From positions 6,007 through 70,006 of the forward strand of contig NZ_JBOEFX010000052.1 of NCBI RefSeq assembly GCF_050633125.1: a stretch of DNA of 64,000 bases, in the 5' to 3' direction. Shown here one piece after another: positions 43,615-52,078 of the stretch. A program made the translations under genes and the position numbers. How positions within the stretch are numbered: position 1 is the first letter of the stretch; each line of letters opens with the position of its first letter. The DNA comes from Lewinella sp050633125. Lineage in GTDB: Bacteria > Bacteroidota > Bacteroidia > Chitinophagales > Saprospiraceae. The notes under the pieces are model-generated. The model ran no database searches. It was not told the origin of the DNA and worked only from the letters and a program-made list of their open reading frames with translations.

Positions 43615-44905
43615 ATTGCGTACAATTACGGATCGCCTGATTCAAAATACTTACGCCTAAATCAATTTCATCTCGTGTCACCGTTAGTGGAGGTGCAATT
43701 CGAAATACCCCACCAAAACCCTTCACTCTTACGATATTCATACTGAGCCCCAGCCGTAAACATTCCTCTGATATCCTATGGCCCAATTCAGGATCAGGCT
43801 GCTTGCTTTTCCGCTCTTTTACGATTTCCATGCCCAGTAATAGCCCTTTTCCACGTACATCACCAATGCACTCGTGCAGGTTCATTAAGGCTGTTAACTG
43901 CTCTTTGAGGTAAGTTCCCATTTCGTTTGCACGAGAGGCCATGTTATCCCTTGTCAAAATTTCGAGCGTCGCTAACCCTACTGCCGCACAAAGTGGATCA
44001 GATACATGGGAAGTGACATAAATAAAGCCTTTTTCATAACAAGATTCTTCCATCTCGGCACTACATACAGCTGCCGCCAAAGGTAAGCCCCCCCCAAGAG
44101 TCTTTGACAGCGTAAGGAAATCCGGAGTCAATTCATATCCTTCAAGTGCAAAGTTTTGCCCTAAACGTCCCAACCCTGTTTGAGCTTCATCAAAAATAAG
44201 CAGTAGGCCACGTTCATCACAAAGCTCTTTTAGTCTTTTTAAATAAGCAGGGGGCAATTCAATAATCCCCGCCGCGCTGAGCACCGGTTCCGCAATCATT
44301 GCAGCATAAGCACCTACCGATTGCTGATCAACCATTTTCATGCCGAATTCCAGACAACTATTATCGCAAGTACCTTGGCAGTGCTGAATAGGGCAACGAT
44401 AAGCATAGGGCGCTGGCAGCATCAGGCTTCCAGGCATAGCAGGGCCATAACCTCTTCGAGTAAGGGAATAAGTATGTGATTGTGCTCCCGCAGTCATACC
44501 ATGCCAGGACCCCGCAAAACCCACAATTTCAAAACCGCCGGTATGCAGTTTGGCCATTCTTAAAGCCACTTCATTAGACTCTGATCCCGTGTTCAAAAAA
44601 ATACTCCGATCCAGCCCTTTAGGAAGAAGCTCACTCAGTGTTTTTCCTAAGGCTATCAATTCGGGGGAGAGCATCGTACTTAGGAGGTGAATAGCTCGTG
44701 TACCAGCCTGCTCCATAGCGGCCAAGATATCCGGGTGATTGTGGCCAAAAACGGAGCACATTTGCCCCGAAGTAAAATCCAGGATAGCTCTTCCATCCTC
44801 CGTATAAACATAACTGCCTTTTGCTGACGCTATCAAAAGGGGTGAAAAAGTACCACAATAACGGATGAGTACTTCCTCTGCATTTTTTTGCCAATCCTCG
44901 TTCAT
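43613..44905 (-). CDS. Class III PLP aminotransferase, 2,2-dialkylglycine decarboxylase-like
   Basis: 430 residues from the ATG at 44903-44905 (MNEDWQKNAEEVLIRYCGTF). An in-frame ATG at 44956 would add 17 unlikely residues. Class III fold: SGQMCSVFGHNHPDILAAME, the PLP-phosphate/ring region NTGSESNEVALRMAKL, GFAGSWHGMTAGAQS, the Asp of LLIFDEAQTGLGRLG, and the Schiff-base Lys in TLSKTLGGGLPLAAAV. The GSWHGMT and RRGYGPAMPGSL segments resemble dialkylglycine decarboxylase. That enzyme removes CO2 from 2,2-dialkylglycines and transfers the amino group to pyruvate. Substrate is inferred only. No neighbours of the same pathway. Confidence 0.82.
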   Translation of the reverse strand: MNEDWQKNAEEVLIRYCGTFSPLLIASAKGSYVYTEDGRAILDFTSGQMCSVFGHNHPDILAAMEQAGTRAIHLLSTMLSPELIALGKTLSELLPKGLDRSIFLNTGSESNEVALRMAKLHTGGFEIVGFAGSWHGMTAGAQSHTYSLTRRGYGPAMPGSLMLPAPYAYRCPIQHCQGTCDNSCLEFGMKMVDQQSVGAYAAMIAEPVLSAAGIIELPPAYLKRLKELCDERGLLLIFDEAQTGLGRLGQNFALEGYELTPDFLTLSKTLGGGLPLAAAVCSAEMEESCYEKGFIYVTSHVSDPLCAAVGLATLEILTRDNMASRANEMGTYLKEQLTALMNLHECIGDVRGKGLLLGMEIVKERKSKQPDPELGHRISEECLRLGLSMNIVRVKGFGGVFRIAPPLTVTRDEIDLGVSILNQAIRNCTQ

Positions 44906-45036
44906 AGGTCTTGTTTTTAATGTAATATCCAGCCGTTCGATGAATGTGAAAAGCAATCATTAATTTTCGAAAATAAGTAGTTTTACGCTAAAACAAGTAC
45001 TTTAGGGGTTGTAGCCCATCTCTAATTCTCTTTTCT

Positions 45037-45976
45037 ATGCAACGAATCACGACCTTTCTTTTGTCACTTTTACTCTGCTCTATCTTAATGCAGAACTGTA
45101 ATAAAGCACCTCAAGACAACGGCGAACGCCCGGAGGTCGGCATTGCGCTGGATTCACTAGTAAGGAGAGTCGCTATCCCAAGTCAGGTAATGGGTAAGGT
45201 ATTTAATGCCAATGTGATCCTCCCAGAAAGCTACTTCCTTGACTCTAATGTTAATTTTTATCCGGTCATTTATTTGCTACACGGGTATTCCGGTAATTAT
45301 GCCAACTGGTACGATCGCGTTCCAGGCCTCAAAGAGCTTTCCAGTGAGCATGATATGATTATCGTCACGCCAGATGGTAATTTCAACAGTTGGTACCTCA
45401 ACAGTTATGTCGATTCCACTCAACTCTTTTATGCCTATATCAGCCAAGAAGTTCCACAGTATATAGACGAGCATTTTCGTTCTTATCAAGATGCCCGCTA
45501 TCGTGGAATTACGGGCTTGAGTATGGGTGGCCATGGTGCTCTAAGTATTGCACTTAAGCATCCTGATTGGTTTGGTGTAGCAGGGAGCATGAGTGGTGTT
45601 GTTGATTTANNNNNNNNNNNNNNNNNNNNNNNNNNNNNNNNNNNNNNNNNNNNNNNNNNNNNNNNNNNNNNNAGCACATTCCGATGCTTGGGAGATAGAT
45701 CAGCATTTGGGGGCTTATACAGAAGATAGCACCCGATGGGCAACTCATTCTGTTGTTGCCATAGCAGAAACGGTACGGGAGACGCCCCATCTTATTATTG
45801 ATTGTGGCACCGAAGACCAAATGCTGGCAGAAAACGAAGCTTTACATCAAGTATTATTGAATCGCGGCATTCCTCACACCTATATTGCACGCCCAGGAAG
45901 CCACGACTGGCTTTACTGGGAAGAAGCCATTGTTCACCAATTACTATTCTTCAAAAAACTTTTTGACGAGGGTTAG
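45037..45976 (+). CDS. Alpha/beta-hydrolase esterase of the putative esterase (esterase D) family, interrupted by assembly gap
   Basis: About 290 residues plus whatever the gap hides. A lipoprotein-like signal is followed by IPSQVMGKVFNANVILPESY and YPVIYLLHGYSGNYANWYDR. The nucleophile Ser162 is in GLSMGGHGALSIA. After the gap the acid (LIIDCGTEDQMLAENEALHQ) and His (RPGSHDWLYWEEA) complete the triad. These are the marks of the esterase-D/antigen-85-like family, which cleaves acyl esters. The 63 N at 45610-45672 split it, and the two halves are in different frames, so the true gap length is not 63. Both parts are clearly one gene. The signal suggests a periplasmic or surface location. Confidence 0.85.
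45610..45672. other. Assembly gap (63 N) inside the esterase gene
   Basis: A run of 63 N. The reading frame of the esterase changes across it (frame 1 before, frame 2 after, relative to base 1), so the real gap length must differ from 63 by a number that is not a multiple of three. Confidence 0.99.
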
Positions 45977-46162
45977 AAAAGTAGGAAGTCTGAAATCAGA
46001 AGTAATTTTGATACGCGTAGTTGTTAAGGGTAGTTTTGAAATTCCCCCAGATGCCACTTGCCACTTTAAGGAGTAGATGCCATTCAGGTTATCCAAAAAA
46101 TCCGAATTCCCACTTCCGACTTTGTATGATAGAATACCGAAGGCTCCTCTCCACCAACGCTG

Positions 46163-47548
46163 TTATTTCTCAGCAGAGACTTCTCTCGCTTCCAATGCTT
46201 CTTGTTTTTCTCTTTGAGACATTTTTTGCATTTGTTTCCAAAGGAAGAAAAAACAGATACTAGCCGAAATTACATCGGCAATAGGAAAGGCGTAAAAAAT
46301 ACCTTTCAGTCCCATAATAGGAGGCAGAATGAGCAACAGCGGAATCAGACAAAAACCCTGCTTGGTAAGTGTCAGTAAAAGAGCAGGCATTGCTTTGCCA
46401 ATCGCTTGAAAATAAGCAGAACCAATTAACTGAAATAGGATCAAAGGAGTGGCCAAAAAGCTGGCGCGAATAGCAGGTACCGTAATGTCTATCAAGCCCT
46501 GATCATTCGTAAACAGACGAGCTATTGATGGCGTAAAAATCATAATGGCAGCAAACGTCAGGGAGGCAATAATCGTACCGCTGACCAATGAAAGGCGTAT
46601 TATTTGACGTACCCGATCCCAAAGTCTAGCGCCATAATTATAACCAGCAATAGGTAGGAAGCCTTGCGTAATTCCCAAGACCGGAAAATTGGTAAACATC
46701 ATCATACGCTGAATAATCCCATAGGCCGACATCGCCAGTGCACCCCCATAAGCAAAAAGGGTGTTGTTTAATACAATAGAAAGTACAGCAATTACGCCTT
46801 GCCGAGCCAAAGTGACGGACCCCAAAGAAAATATTTCTCTTACCAAGCTCCACTTTAAACGCAGATACCCCCAATTGATTTTCATCGTTGAACGCCCGCT
46901 AACAAAGAAATACCAACTGGTAAACATAGCCGCAAAACAGTAAGCTATAGTAGTGGCCCAGCCTGCACCTGCTAACCCCATGTCTAACCAAATAATAAAA
47001 ATAGGATCCAGAATTAAATTCACCAAAGCTGGTACCATCATAGATATCATGGCTATCCGGGGTTGGCCTTCTGCCCTGATTACGGTATTTGACATCATCG
47101 CCCACGCCAGACAAGGAATACCTAAAAGTACAATACCAAAATATTCCTGAGCAGCAGCTAAGGTTTCTCCTTTGCCACCAAAAAGCTTGAGGATCGGATT
47201 TTGTAGTAATACGCCCAAGGCAACGACACTCACTGCGATCACAATAGTAAGCGCTACCTGATTGCCAAATGTCTCCAGTGCCCGCTGGCGGTCTCCCCTT
47301 CCTAATGCACGAGAGACAATGGAACTACCGCCAATACCAATAGCCATGCCCACGCTAGAAATCAAAAAGGTGATCGGTAAAACGACAGTGATAGCACCAA
47401 TGGCAATAGGCCCAACAAAATTACCAACAAAAATAGTATCGACGATGCCATAGATAGACATCACTAAAATCCCAATGGATGCTGGGATAGCCTGCTGACT
47501 AAGCAACTGCCCGATCGGCGCTTTGCCTAGTTGTTCTGATTTTTCCAT
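46163..47548 (-). CDS. MATE family multidrug/sodium exporter
   Basis: 461 residues with 12 membrane segments in two six-helix halves. The start is MEKSEQLGKAPIGQLLSQQA. The first helix (IGILVMSIYGIVDTIFVGNF) and GIGGSSIVSRALGRGDRQRA are family hallmarks, and the second half repeats the pattern with GITQGFLPIAGYNYGARLWD. MATE proteins export cationic drugs or metabolites against Na+ or H+. The charged C-terminal tail (QREKQEALEAREV) is cytoplasmic. It is a single gene with no regulator beside it; substrate unknown. Confidence 0.92.
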   Translation of the reverse strand: MEKSEQLGKAPIGQLLSQQAIPASIGILVMSIYGIVDTIFVGNFVGPIAIGAITVVLPITFLISSVGMAIGIGGSSIVSRALGRGDRQRALETFGNQVALTIVIAVSVVALGVLLQNPILKLFGGKGETLAAAQEYFGIVLLGIPCLAWAMMSNTVIRAEGQPRIAMISMMVPALVNLILDPIFIIWLDMGLAGAGWATTIAYCFAAMFTSWYFFVSGRSTMKINWGYLRLKWSLVREIFSLGSVTLARQGVIAVLSIVLNNTLFAYGGALAMSAYGIIQRMMMFTNFPVLGITQGFLPIAGYNYGARLWDRVRQIIRLSLVSGTIIASLTFAAIMIFTPSIARLFTNDQGLIDITVPAIRASFLATPLILFQLIGSAYFQAIGKAMPALLLTLTKQGFCLIPLLLILPPIMGLKGIFYAFPIADVISASICFFFLWKQMQKMSQREKQEALEAREVSAEK

Positions 47549-48065
47549 AGCTATGATCCCAGGGTTGGTAAATTACTGTAAACAGTAAAGAGCGGCCAAT
47601 ATAGGAACCTCAAGTCGGAATTATTGTTGTACGACTGGACTGGTTTACTGGAAAAATCTAATTTTAACAAAAACAAGAATGAATTTTAGGTATTCTTCTT
47701 AAGATGGTAGTAGAGGTAAAAGTCTCTGACAATTTTTTCATCAATTGATAAAAAAATTATCAGAGTACGAAAGGTTTGCTTGGGTTAGAAGCTATATTAT
47801 TCTTTGAAATAATATAAAAACATATACGGTAGGAAGAAGGAAAGTCAAAAATAAACCCGGCTTTCACCGGGTTTCTTTAAATCTGGCATCAACTTAATGT
47901 GATGTCCCCCTTGTTAATATTTTGTAATAAGGTGTGTGCTTATTTTTCTTATGTTGCAAATGTAAACAGTAAACCAAGTACCTACAACCCCCATTTTGGG
48001 GGGTGCATCCAATTTTTTATAATATCAAGTCGTTTTTTTCACAGACCAACTATTCCCGAACAACA
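47549..48065. other. 517-base spacer with an orphan terminator
   Basis: No gene on either strand that I can support. It holds a clean hairpin at 47853-47874 and a long AT-rich stretch. Because the flanking genes diverge, both should have promoters here, and the hairpin has no gene to terminate. A small RNA ending at the hairpin is possible but unproven. Confidence 0.45.
47853..47880. terminator. Orphan terminator-like hairpin
   Basis: A perfect 8-bp stem aaacccgg/ccgggttt (47853-47860 with 47867-47874), loop ctttca, followed by cttt on the plus strand. On the minus strand the following sequence is attttt. There is no coding sequence within 190 bases that would end here. Confidence 0.6.
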
Positions 48066-49256
48066 ATGTTCCGAACTAATTCACTGATTATCACGCTTCT
48101 ACTCTCCGTCGTTTCAACTGTTACAGGACAGTCAATTTCCGGACAATGGCAAGGGATCGTTTGGCAAACCAATGGCAGCGATACTTTTTCGTATGATTTA
48201 CGACTACAACAGCAGGGGCAAGCGGTATCCGGGCAAGCGACTTCCAGCTCGAAGGATGGAAAAACAAGTGCCACTTTCATCATTAGTGGTCGGTGGGCTG
48301 AAGGGCAACTGCAACTACAGGAAGTTGAACAATTATCCCCCCAAAGCCCTTTGTGGTGTTTAAAGTTCATCACCGCTCGCCTAAGCAAAGATCAACGAAT
48401 CATAGATGGAGATTGGAAGGCCACAGGTTGTCAACCCGGTTTTATGCGTATGACTAAAGTTGGTGGGAGCTACGAAGAGGAACTTCCCTTTAGTTATCCT
48501 GGCCGCTGGACGGGCTACCTTTCACAGTCAGATCGCGATTATGGTTTTTATTATGAACTAAACCTGACCGAAAATGGAAGAGGTAGTTCTCATATTGTCA
48601 GCGAAGGTGCTGGCGGCGAAGCAACACATGAACTGCGATGGGAAGAGACCGAAAAAGGTATACAGTTTTGGGAAGACGGGATAGCAGAACGGACCGACCC
48701 TGATTGGAAATGGTGCATGAAAAATGGACAGCTTTTGCAAAGTAGAGAGGATGGCACCTATCAGCTTTCAGGGGATTGGTCGGGGTACTTGGAGCATAAG
48801 ACTCCAGCAACCGGGGCTTGTGCTCCTGGTACGGTTTTCCTTACCAAGCCCGTCATGACCCAAGTGGTCCAAGAATATGTGGACTCTCACGCCGATGCTT
48901 ACCATGAAACCTCAGGTCGTACAGTAAAGGTCGATCGAATACTACAGGTGCGCAGTGATAAAATTCGAATAAAAGTATGGGACAATGGCATTGTTGATGG
49001 AGACATCTTAACCCTCTTTCTGAATGGCCAGCAGATCCTGCATGAGTACCGAGTCAATAAACGCAAGTGGAGTATTCCTGTTGATGTCCTTCAGGGTGAG
49101 AATCTCCTGATTCTACACGCTGACGACCTGGGTGACATTCCCCCAAATACGGTAGCGGTCTCCATTGATGATGGCGTTAAAGAACAAGTTATTGTCTTGA
49201 GTTCCAACCTCCGGGAAAGTGGCGCCATTTTGATCCAGCCTTTTAAAGTGAATTAG
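48066..49256 (+). CDS. Unknown secreted protein with repeated beta-sandwich-like domains
   Basis: 396 residues from the ATG at 48066. The upstream in-frame ATG at 48003 would bury the signal peptide MFRTNSLIITLLLSVVSTVT. Two related segments are visible: SISGQWQGIVWQTNGSDTFS ... YDLRLQQQGQAVSGQA (about 18-60) and PGRWTGYLSQSDRDYGFYYE ... LNLTENGRGSSH (about 140-185), each a G-W-G lipocalin-like start. The C-terminal part (about 290-396) reads VDRILQVRSDKIRIKVWDNG, VDGDILTLFLNGQQILHEYR, NTVAVSIDDG and looks like a carbohydrate- or ligand-binding beta domain. I do not know the family. Confidence 0.7.
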   Translation: MFRTNSLIITLLLSVVSTVTGQSISGQWQGIVWQTNGSDTFSYDLRLQQQGQAVSGQATSSSKDGKTSATFIISGRWAEGQLQLQEVEQLSPQSPLWCLKFITARLSKDQRIIDGDWKATGCQPGFMRMTKVGGSYEEELPFSYPGRWTGYLSQSDRDYGFYYELNLTENGRGSSHIVSEGAGGEATHELRWEETEKGIQFWEDGIAERTDPDWKWCMKNGQLLQSREDGTYQLSGDWSGYLEHKTPATGACAPGTVFLTKPVMTQVVQEYVDSHADAYHETSGRTVKVDRILQVRSDKIRIKVWDNGIVDGDILTLFLNGQQILHEYRVNKRKWSIPVDVLQGENLLILHADDLGDIPPNTVAVSIDDGVKEQVIVLSSNLRESGAILIQPFKVN

Positions 49257-49355
49257 GTATGTTTTTTTCTAAACCACCAAGAACACCTTATGACTTGAAC
49301 CATATAAGGAAATAGAAGAGATTATAAGAGGCATACCCGACGGAGGTTTTGAATA

Positions 49356-49399
49356 TGAGTCATCCCGAATTTTGATTGTCATCAAAATCCGTGCTGACC
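49356..49399 (-). repeat. Dispersed repeat family 3, inverted partial copy
   Basis: The reverse complement reads gcacggattttgatg ... tcaaaattcgggatgactc, matching the 49530-49565 copy. Both copies flank a 15-bp hairpin and so form a large imperfect inverted repeat. Confidence 0.5.
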
Positions 49400-49424
49400 A
49401 ACCGCAAAACTTATCGTTAAAAAC

Positions 49425-49463
49425 GAAACCCCATGATTTCACTAATAGAAATCATGGGGTTTC
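49425..49463. terminator. Strong hairpin, probable terminator
   Basis: A perfect 15-bp stem (49425-49439 with 49449-49463, core aaaccccatgattt) with a 9-base loop, 169 bases after the secreted-protein gene. The T-run is weak, so termination is probable but not certain. Confidence 0.6.
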
Positions 49464-49510
49464 ATACAAAAAGTCAGATAAATCAGTCTTTTCAGATGTT
49501 CAATGACCTT

Positions 49511-49567
49511 TTCTAAATTAAAATCAGGCTGGATTTTGGCCTTAGCCAAAATTCGGGATGACTTATG
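49511..49567 (+). repeat. Dispersed repeat family 3, copy 2
   Basis: 57 bases matching 11312-11368 at 47 positions by eye, without gaps. Internal hairpin attttggcc..ggccaaaat-like (ttttggccttagccaaaa). Confidence 0.6.
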
Positions 49568-49631
49568 TTCAAATCTATCTCAAGTATGGGCCTATTGCGA
49601 ATTCAACTTAATCCTCTTACCTTAGTCCTTA

Positions 49632-49780
49632 TTATTGCGCAAAAATAAATTGAGTGTTCGCTTCGCGGCTACTTCGTGGTTTTTGAGGTTTTCCAAACAG
49701 CTAACGCGCTTGAAATGAACCGCTTCGCTAGCTGTTTGAAAAACGAATTCTCAATTTATTTTTGTGCTGTTTCTTATTTT
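49632..49780 (+). repeat. Palindromic repeat family 1, copy C (long form)
   Basis: Left end ttattgcgcaaaaataaatt, right end ctcaatttatttttgtgctg. Outer arms aaaaataaattgag and ctcaatttattttt are exact 14-bp complements. Inner arms ccaaacagcta and tagctgtttg-like pair again, so the copy is a large two-stage cruciform. The right end lies just upstream of the next gene. Confidence 0.75.
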
Positions 49781-49806
49781 CAAAAAGTGCAGTTGTGGAT
49801 AACAAA

Positions 49807-50343
49807 ATGCTCGATAAGGTTGCCAAACCTTTTAATGTAGAACTTCCTGAAGTCGATGGGCTCTTTGATGCGCTCGACAAAGTCCTGCCTGCTATCCGCA
49901 AGCACAGTGAAGATTTACGGGAAGAGGAGTATTATCTGGGCCGTAACTGGATTGAGCTGCGCGACGATGAAGACTTCCATGAAGTGATCCTCCACGTTTT
50001 TGACGAAGGCGGCGAATACGTTCGCTCTACCAATGGCAATATTGAGTGCGGAGAATGGCGACTGATGAACGGCAAATTTGTCTATGGTGCCAGCTCCTGC
50101 GATGCAGAAGTGTTTGACTTAGCATTTCTCGACGAAGAGTTTTTTGTCCTCAGAAAACACGGTAATGCCCGTCTGTTTGAGCGCCGCTACCACGTTTTCA
50201 TCATCGAACCCCTCTATCGCAAACTGGAATGGAACGAAGCGGTGGAGTACCTTTTCGACAAATACCGCAATTCCAATGGTTTCCTGATTACGGCAGCGCT
50301 GCTGTTGGTGATGGTGATTGTGCTGGCGCTATTGTTGAGTTAG
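49807..50343 (+). CDS. Unknown tail-anchored membrane protein
   Basis: 178 residues from the ATG at 49807. A GTG at 49795 is an alternative; an ATG at 49762 lies within repeat copy C. The body is soluble and acidic: LPEVDGLFDALDKVLPAIRK, YYLGRNWIELRDDEDFHEVI, NGNIECGEWRLMNGKFVYGA, FDLAFLDEEFFVLRKHGNAR. A single hydrophobic segment closes the chain (about 158-178, LITAALLLVMVIVLALLLS), so it should be tail-anchored with the domain in the cytoplasm. No family recognised. It is followed by a terminator and converges on sucD. Confidence 0.7.
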   Translation: MLDKVAKPFNVELPEVDGLFDALDKVLPAIRKHSEDLREEEYYLGRNWIELRDDEDFHEVILHVFDEGGEYVRSTNGNIECGEWRLMNGKFVYGASSCDAEVFDLAFLDEEFFVLRKHGNARLFERRYHVFIIEPLYRKLEWNEAVEYLFDKYRNSNGFLITAALLLVMVIVLALLLS

Positions 50344-50380
50344 ATACAATTTGCTCCGCCCCCCAATTCTCAACATAAAA

Positions 50381-50416
50381 AGAGCCGTCACGACTAACGT
50401 AACGGCTCTTTTTTTC
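50381..50416. terminator. Bidirectional terminator between the tail-anchored protein gene and sucD
   Basis: Stem agagccgt/acggctct (50381-50388 with 50402-50409) followed by seven T on the plus strand and preceded by a run of A, which serves the minus-strand sucD as well. Confidence 0.88.
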
Positions 50417-50455
50417 TAATATCATGACAGTAGTGTGAACTGTCCTAACGAGATA

Positions 50456-51328
50456 TTATCCCTGCATCGCCTTCAACATCGTCACTCCCAGATCTGCTGG
50501 AGAGTTGACAACGTGGATACCACATGCTTCCATGATGGCCATTTTGGCTTCAGCAGTATCGTCTTTTCCACCGATGATGGCACCAGCATGGCCCATAGTG
50601 CGTCCTTTAGGAGCCGTCTGACCAGCGATAAAGCCAACAACGGGCTTGGTACCGTGATTCTTGACGTATTCCGCAGCTTCTGCTTCCATGGTACCGCCGA
50701 TCTCTCCGATCATGATGATACCGTCGGTATCAGGATCATTCATCAGGAGTTCAACAGCGTCCTTGGTGGTGGTGCCAATGATAGGGTCGCCACCGATACC
50801 GATACAGGTACTTTGGCCCATCCCCGCTTTGGTTACCTGATCCACCGCTTCGTAGGTGAGGGTACCAGAACGGCTAACGATGCCAATACGGCCAGGGTTG
50901 TGAATGAAACCTGGCATGATCCCACACTTGGCTTCTCCCGGAGTAATAACACCCGGACAGTTAGGGCCAACCAAGCGACAATCGATATCTTCGATATAAG
51001 CTTTAGCCTTTACCATATCCTGCACAGGAATACCTTCGGTGATACAGATGATCACTTTGATACCTGCTGCTGCTGCTTCCATGATCGCATCCGCCGCAAA
51101 GGGAGGGGGTACGAAAATAACAGAAGTATCTGCACCAGCTTGCACTACTGCATCTTCTACGGTGTTAAAAACCGGACGATCCAGGTGAGATTGGCCACCT
51201 TTACCGGGCGTTACACCACCTACTACGTTGGTTCCGTATTCGATCATTTGGCTGGCATGGAAGGTTCCTTCCTTACCAGTGAATCCCTGAACGATGATCT
51301 TTGAATCCTTGTTAATCAGTACAGACAT
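50456..51328 (-). CDS. sucD: Succinate-CoA ligase subunit alpha
   Basis: 290 residues. The alpha subunit of succinyl-CoA synthetase converts succinyl-CoA to succinate with substrate-level NTP formation in the TCA cycle. The CoA-binding Rossmann domain has IIVQGFTGKEGTFHASQMIE and the family block GPNCPGVITPGEAKCGIMPG. The phospho-acceptor His247 is in GRTMGHAGAIIGG. Length is typical. The beta subunit sucC is not nearby, so the two are separately encoded, which is common in this phylum. An FtsB-like gene lies 50 bases upstream on the same strand. Confidence 0.97.
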   Translation of the reverse strand: MSVLINKDSKIIVQGFTGKEGTFHASQMIEYGTNVVGGVTPGKGGQSHLDRPVFNTVEDAVVQAGADTSVIFVPPPFAADAIMEAAAAGIKVIICITEGIPVQDMVKAKAYIEDIDCRLVGPNCPGVITPGEAKCGIMPGFIHNPGRIGIVSRSGTLTYEAVDQVTKAGMGQSTCIGIGGDPIIGTTTKDAVELLMNDPDTDGIIMIGEIGGTMEAEAAEYVKNHGTKPVVGFIAGQTAPKGRTMGHAGAIIGGKDDTAEAKMAIMEACGIHVVNSPADLGVTMLKAMQG

Positions 51329-51378
51329 GAAGCTAAGATTGTTACTTTGGTTTATATCTTGCAGCAGTAATTTACTGC

Positions 51379-51687
51379 TTATTTATTCTCATCCTTAATA
51401 ATGAATACATCCTCGTTGTTGCGCTGCATATAGTATTTCTCGCGAGCAAAACGCTCCTTGTTGATTTCCATATCTAGGCGCTGTTCTTCTTCACGCTCGA
51501 TTTGCTCTTGGTAAAAAACCTTGTCTTGTTCCAGTTTATTAACAGTACGTTGAAGGTTTATTTGCGTGAGCACATCATGGCGATCAAAAAAGATCATGAA
51601 GGCGACAAAAGCTATGGCTGTAATAAAATAGCGGTTCCGCAAGGGTGTCGGTAATTTATTCCAGAGGTCTTTTATGGCCTGATCCAT
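51379..51687 (-). CDS. FtsB/DivIC-like septum formation initiator
   Basis: 102 residues. A short cytoplasmic N-terminus precedes one membrane helix (about 20-37, FITAIAFVAFMIFFDRHDV). A charged coiled coil follows (INLQRTVNKLEQDKVFYQEQ ... LDMEINKERFAREKYYM) with the end RNNEDVFIIKDENK. This is the layout of FtsB/DivIC, which with FtsL and FtsQ activates septal peptidoglycan synthesis. The FAREKYYM segment is the conserved motif. The gene lies between eno and sucD; eno next to ftsB is a familiar arrangement in many bacteria. Confidence 0.88.
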   Translation of the reverse strand: MDQAIKDLWNKLPTPLRNRYFITAIAFVAFMIFFDRHDVLTQINLQRTVNKLEQDKVFYQEQIEREEEQRLDMEINKERFAREKYYMQRNNEDVFIIKDENK

Positions 51688-51705
51688 AGGGTTGGGATGT
51701 ATTTA

Positions 51706-51824
51706 AAACAGCACAAAAATAAATTATCACTTTCATTTTACGAATAGATAACTAAGCGTTTCATTTTAAGCGTGTTAACTATTCGAAAAATTCAGAGAAA
51801 TGCTAATTTGTTTTTTGCGCAATA
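51706..51824 (-). repeat. Palindromic repeat family 1, copy D (long form, inverted)
   Basis: On the minus strand it starts ttattgcgcaaaaaacaaat and ends tttatttttgtgctgtttta. The centre ttttcgaatagttaacacgc ... ttagttatctattcgtaaaa parallels copies E and F closely. Its right end is 19 bases upstream of the ftsB-like start codon. Confidence 0.75.
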
Positions 51825-51943
51825 ATTTCGTCGCGAAGATAAGGCTTTCTCTGAGCTTTCCAGTGAAAAACACCAGAGTTATTAGCCACAGAGACGCAGA
51901 GACACGGAGGATATTGAATTCGATTAAGCATCTGTATTGAAAT

Positions 51944-52069
51944 ACAGGCCGCTTCGCGCCTTTTGAGTATAGAGCAGAGGGGTAGAAGATGCCAGTTTTT
52001 CTAGCGTCTCCAACCTCCCTTTACCCTTTACCCCAAGTGGCGATTTCATCGCCACGCATCTCTTTACTA
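51944..52069 (+). repeat. Dispersed repeat family 4, copy 2
   Basis: Shares, in order, gccgcttcgcgcctttt, gagtatagagcagaggggta, ctagcgtc and caagtggcgatttcatcgcc (a hairpin) with 38810-38990. The spacing between blocks is shorter here. Confidence 0.6.
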
Positions 52070-52078
52070 CACTGGCTA

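Larger units (their letters stand above)
51688..52078. other. 391-base ftsB-eno spacer filled with repeats
   Basis: No gene. It contains repeat family 1 copy D (51706-51824), a short tract tagccacagagacgcagaga at 51878-51897 of a low-complexity type seen dispersed in many bacteria, and family 4 copy 2 (51944-52069). Confidence 0.6.
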
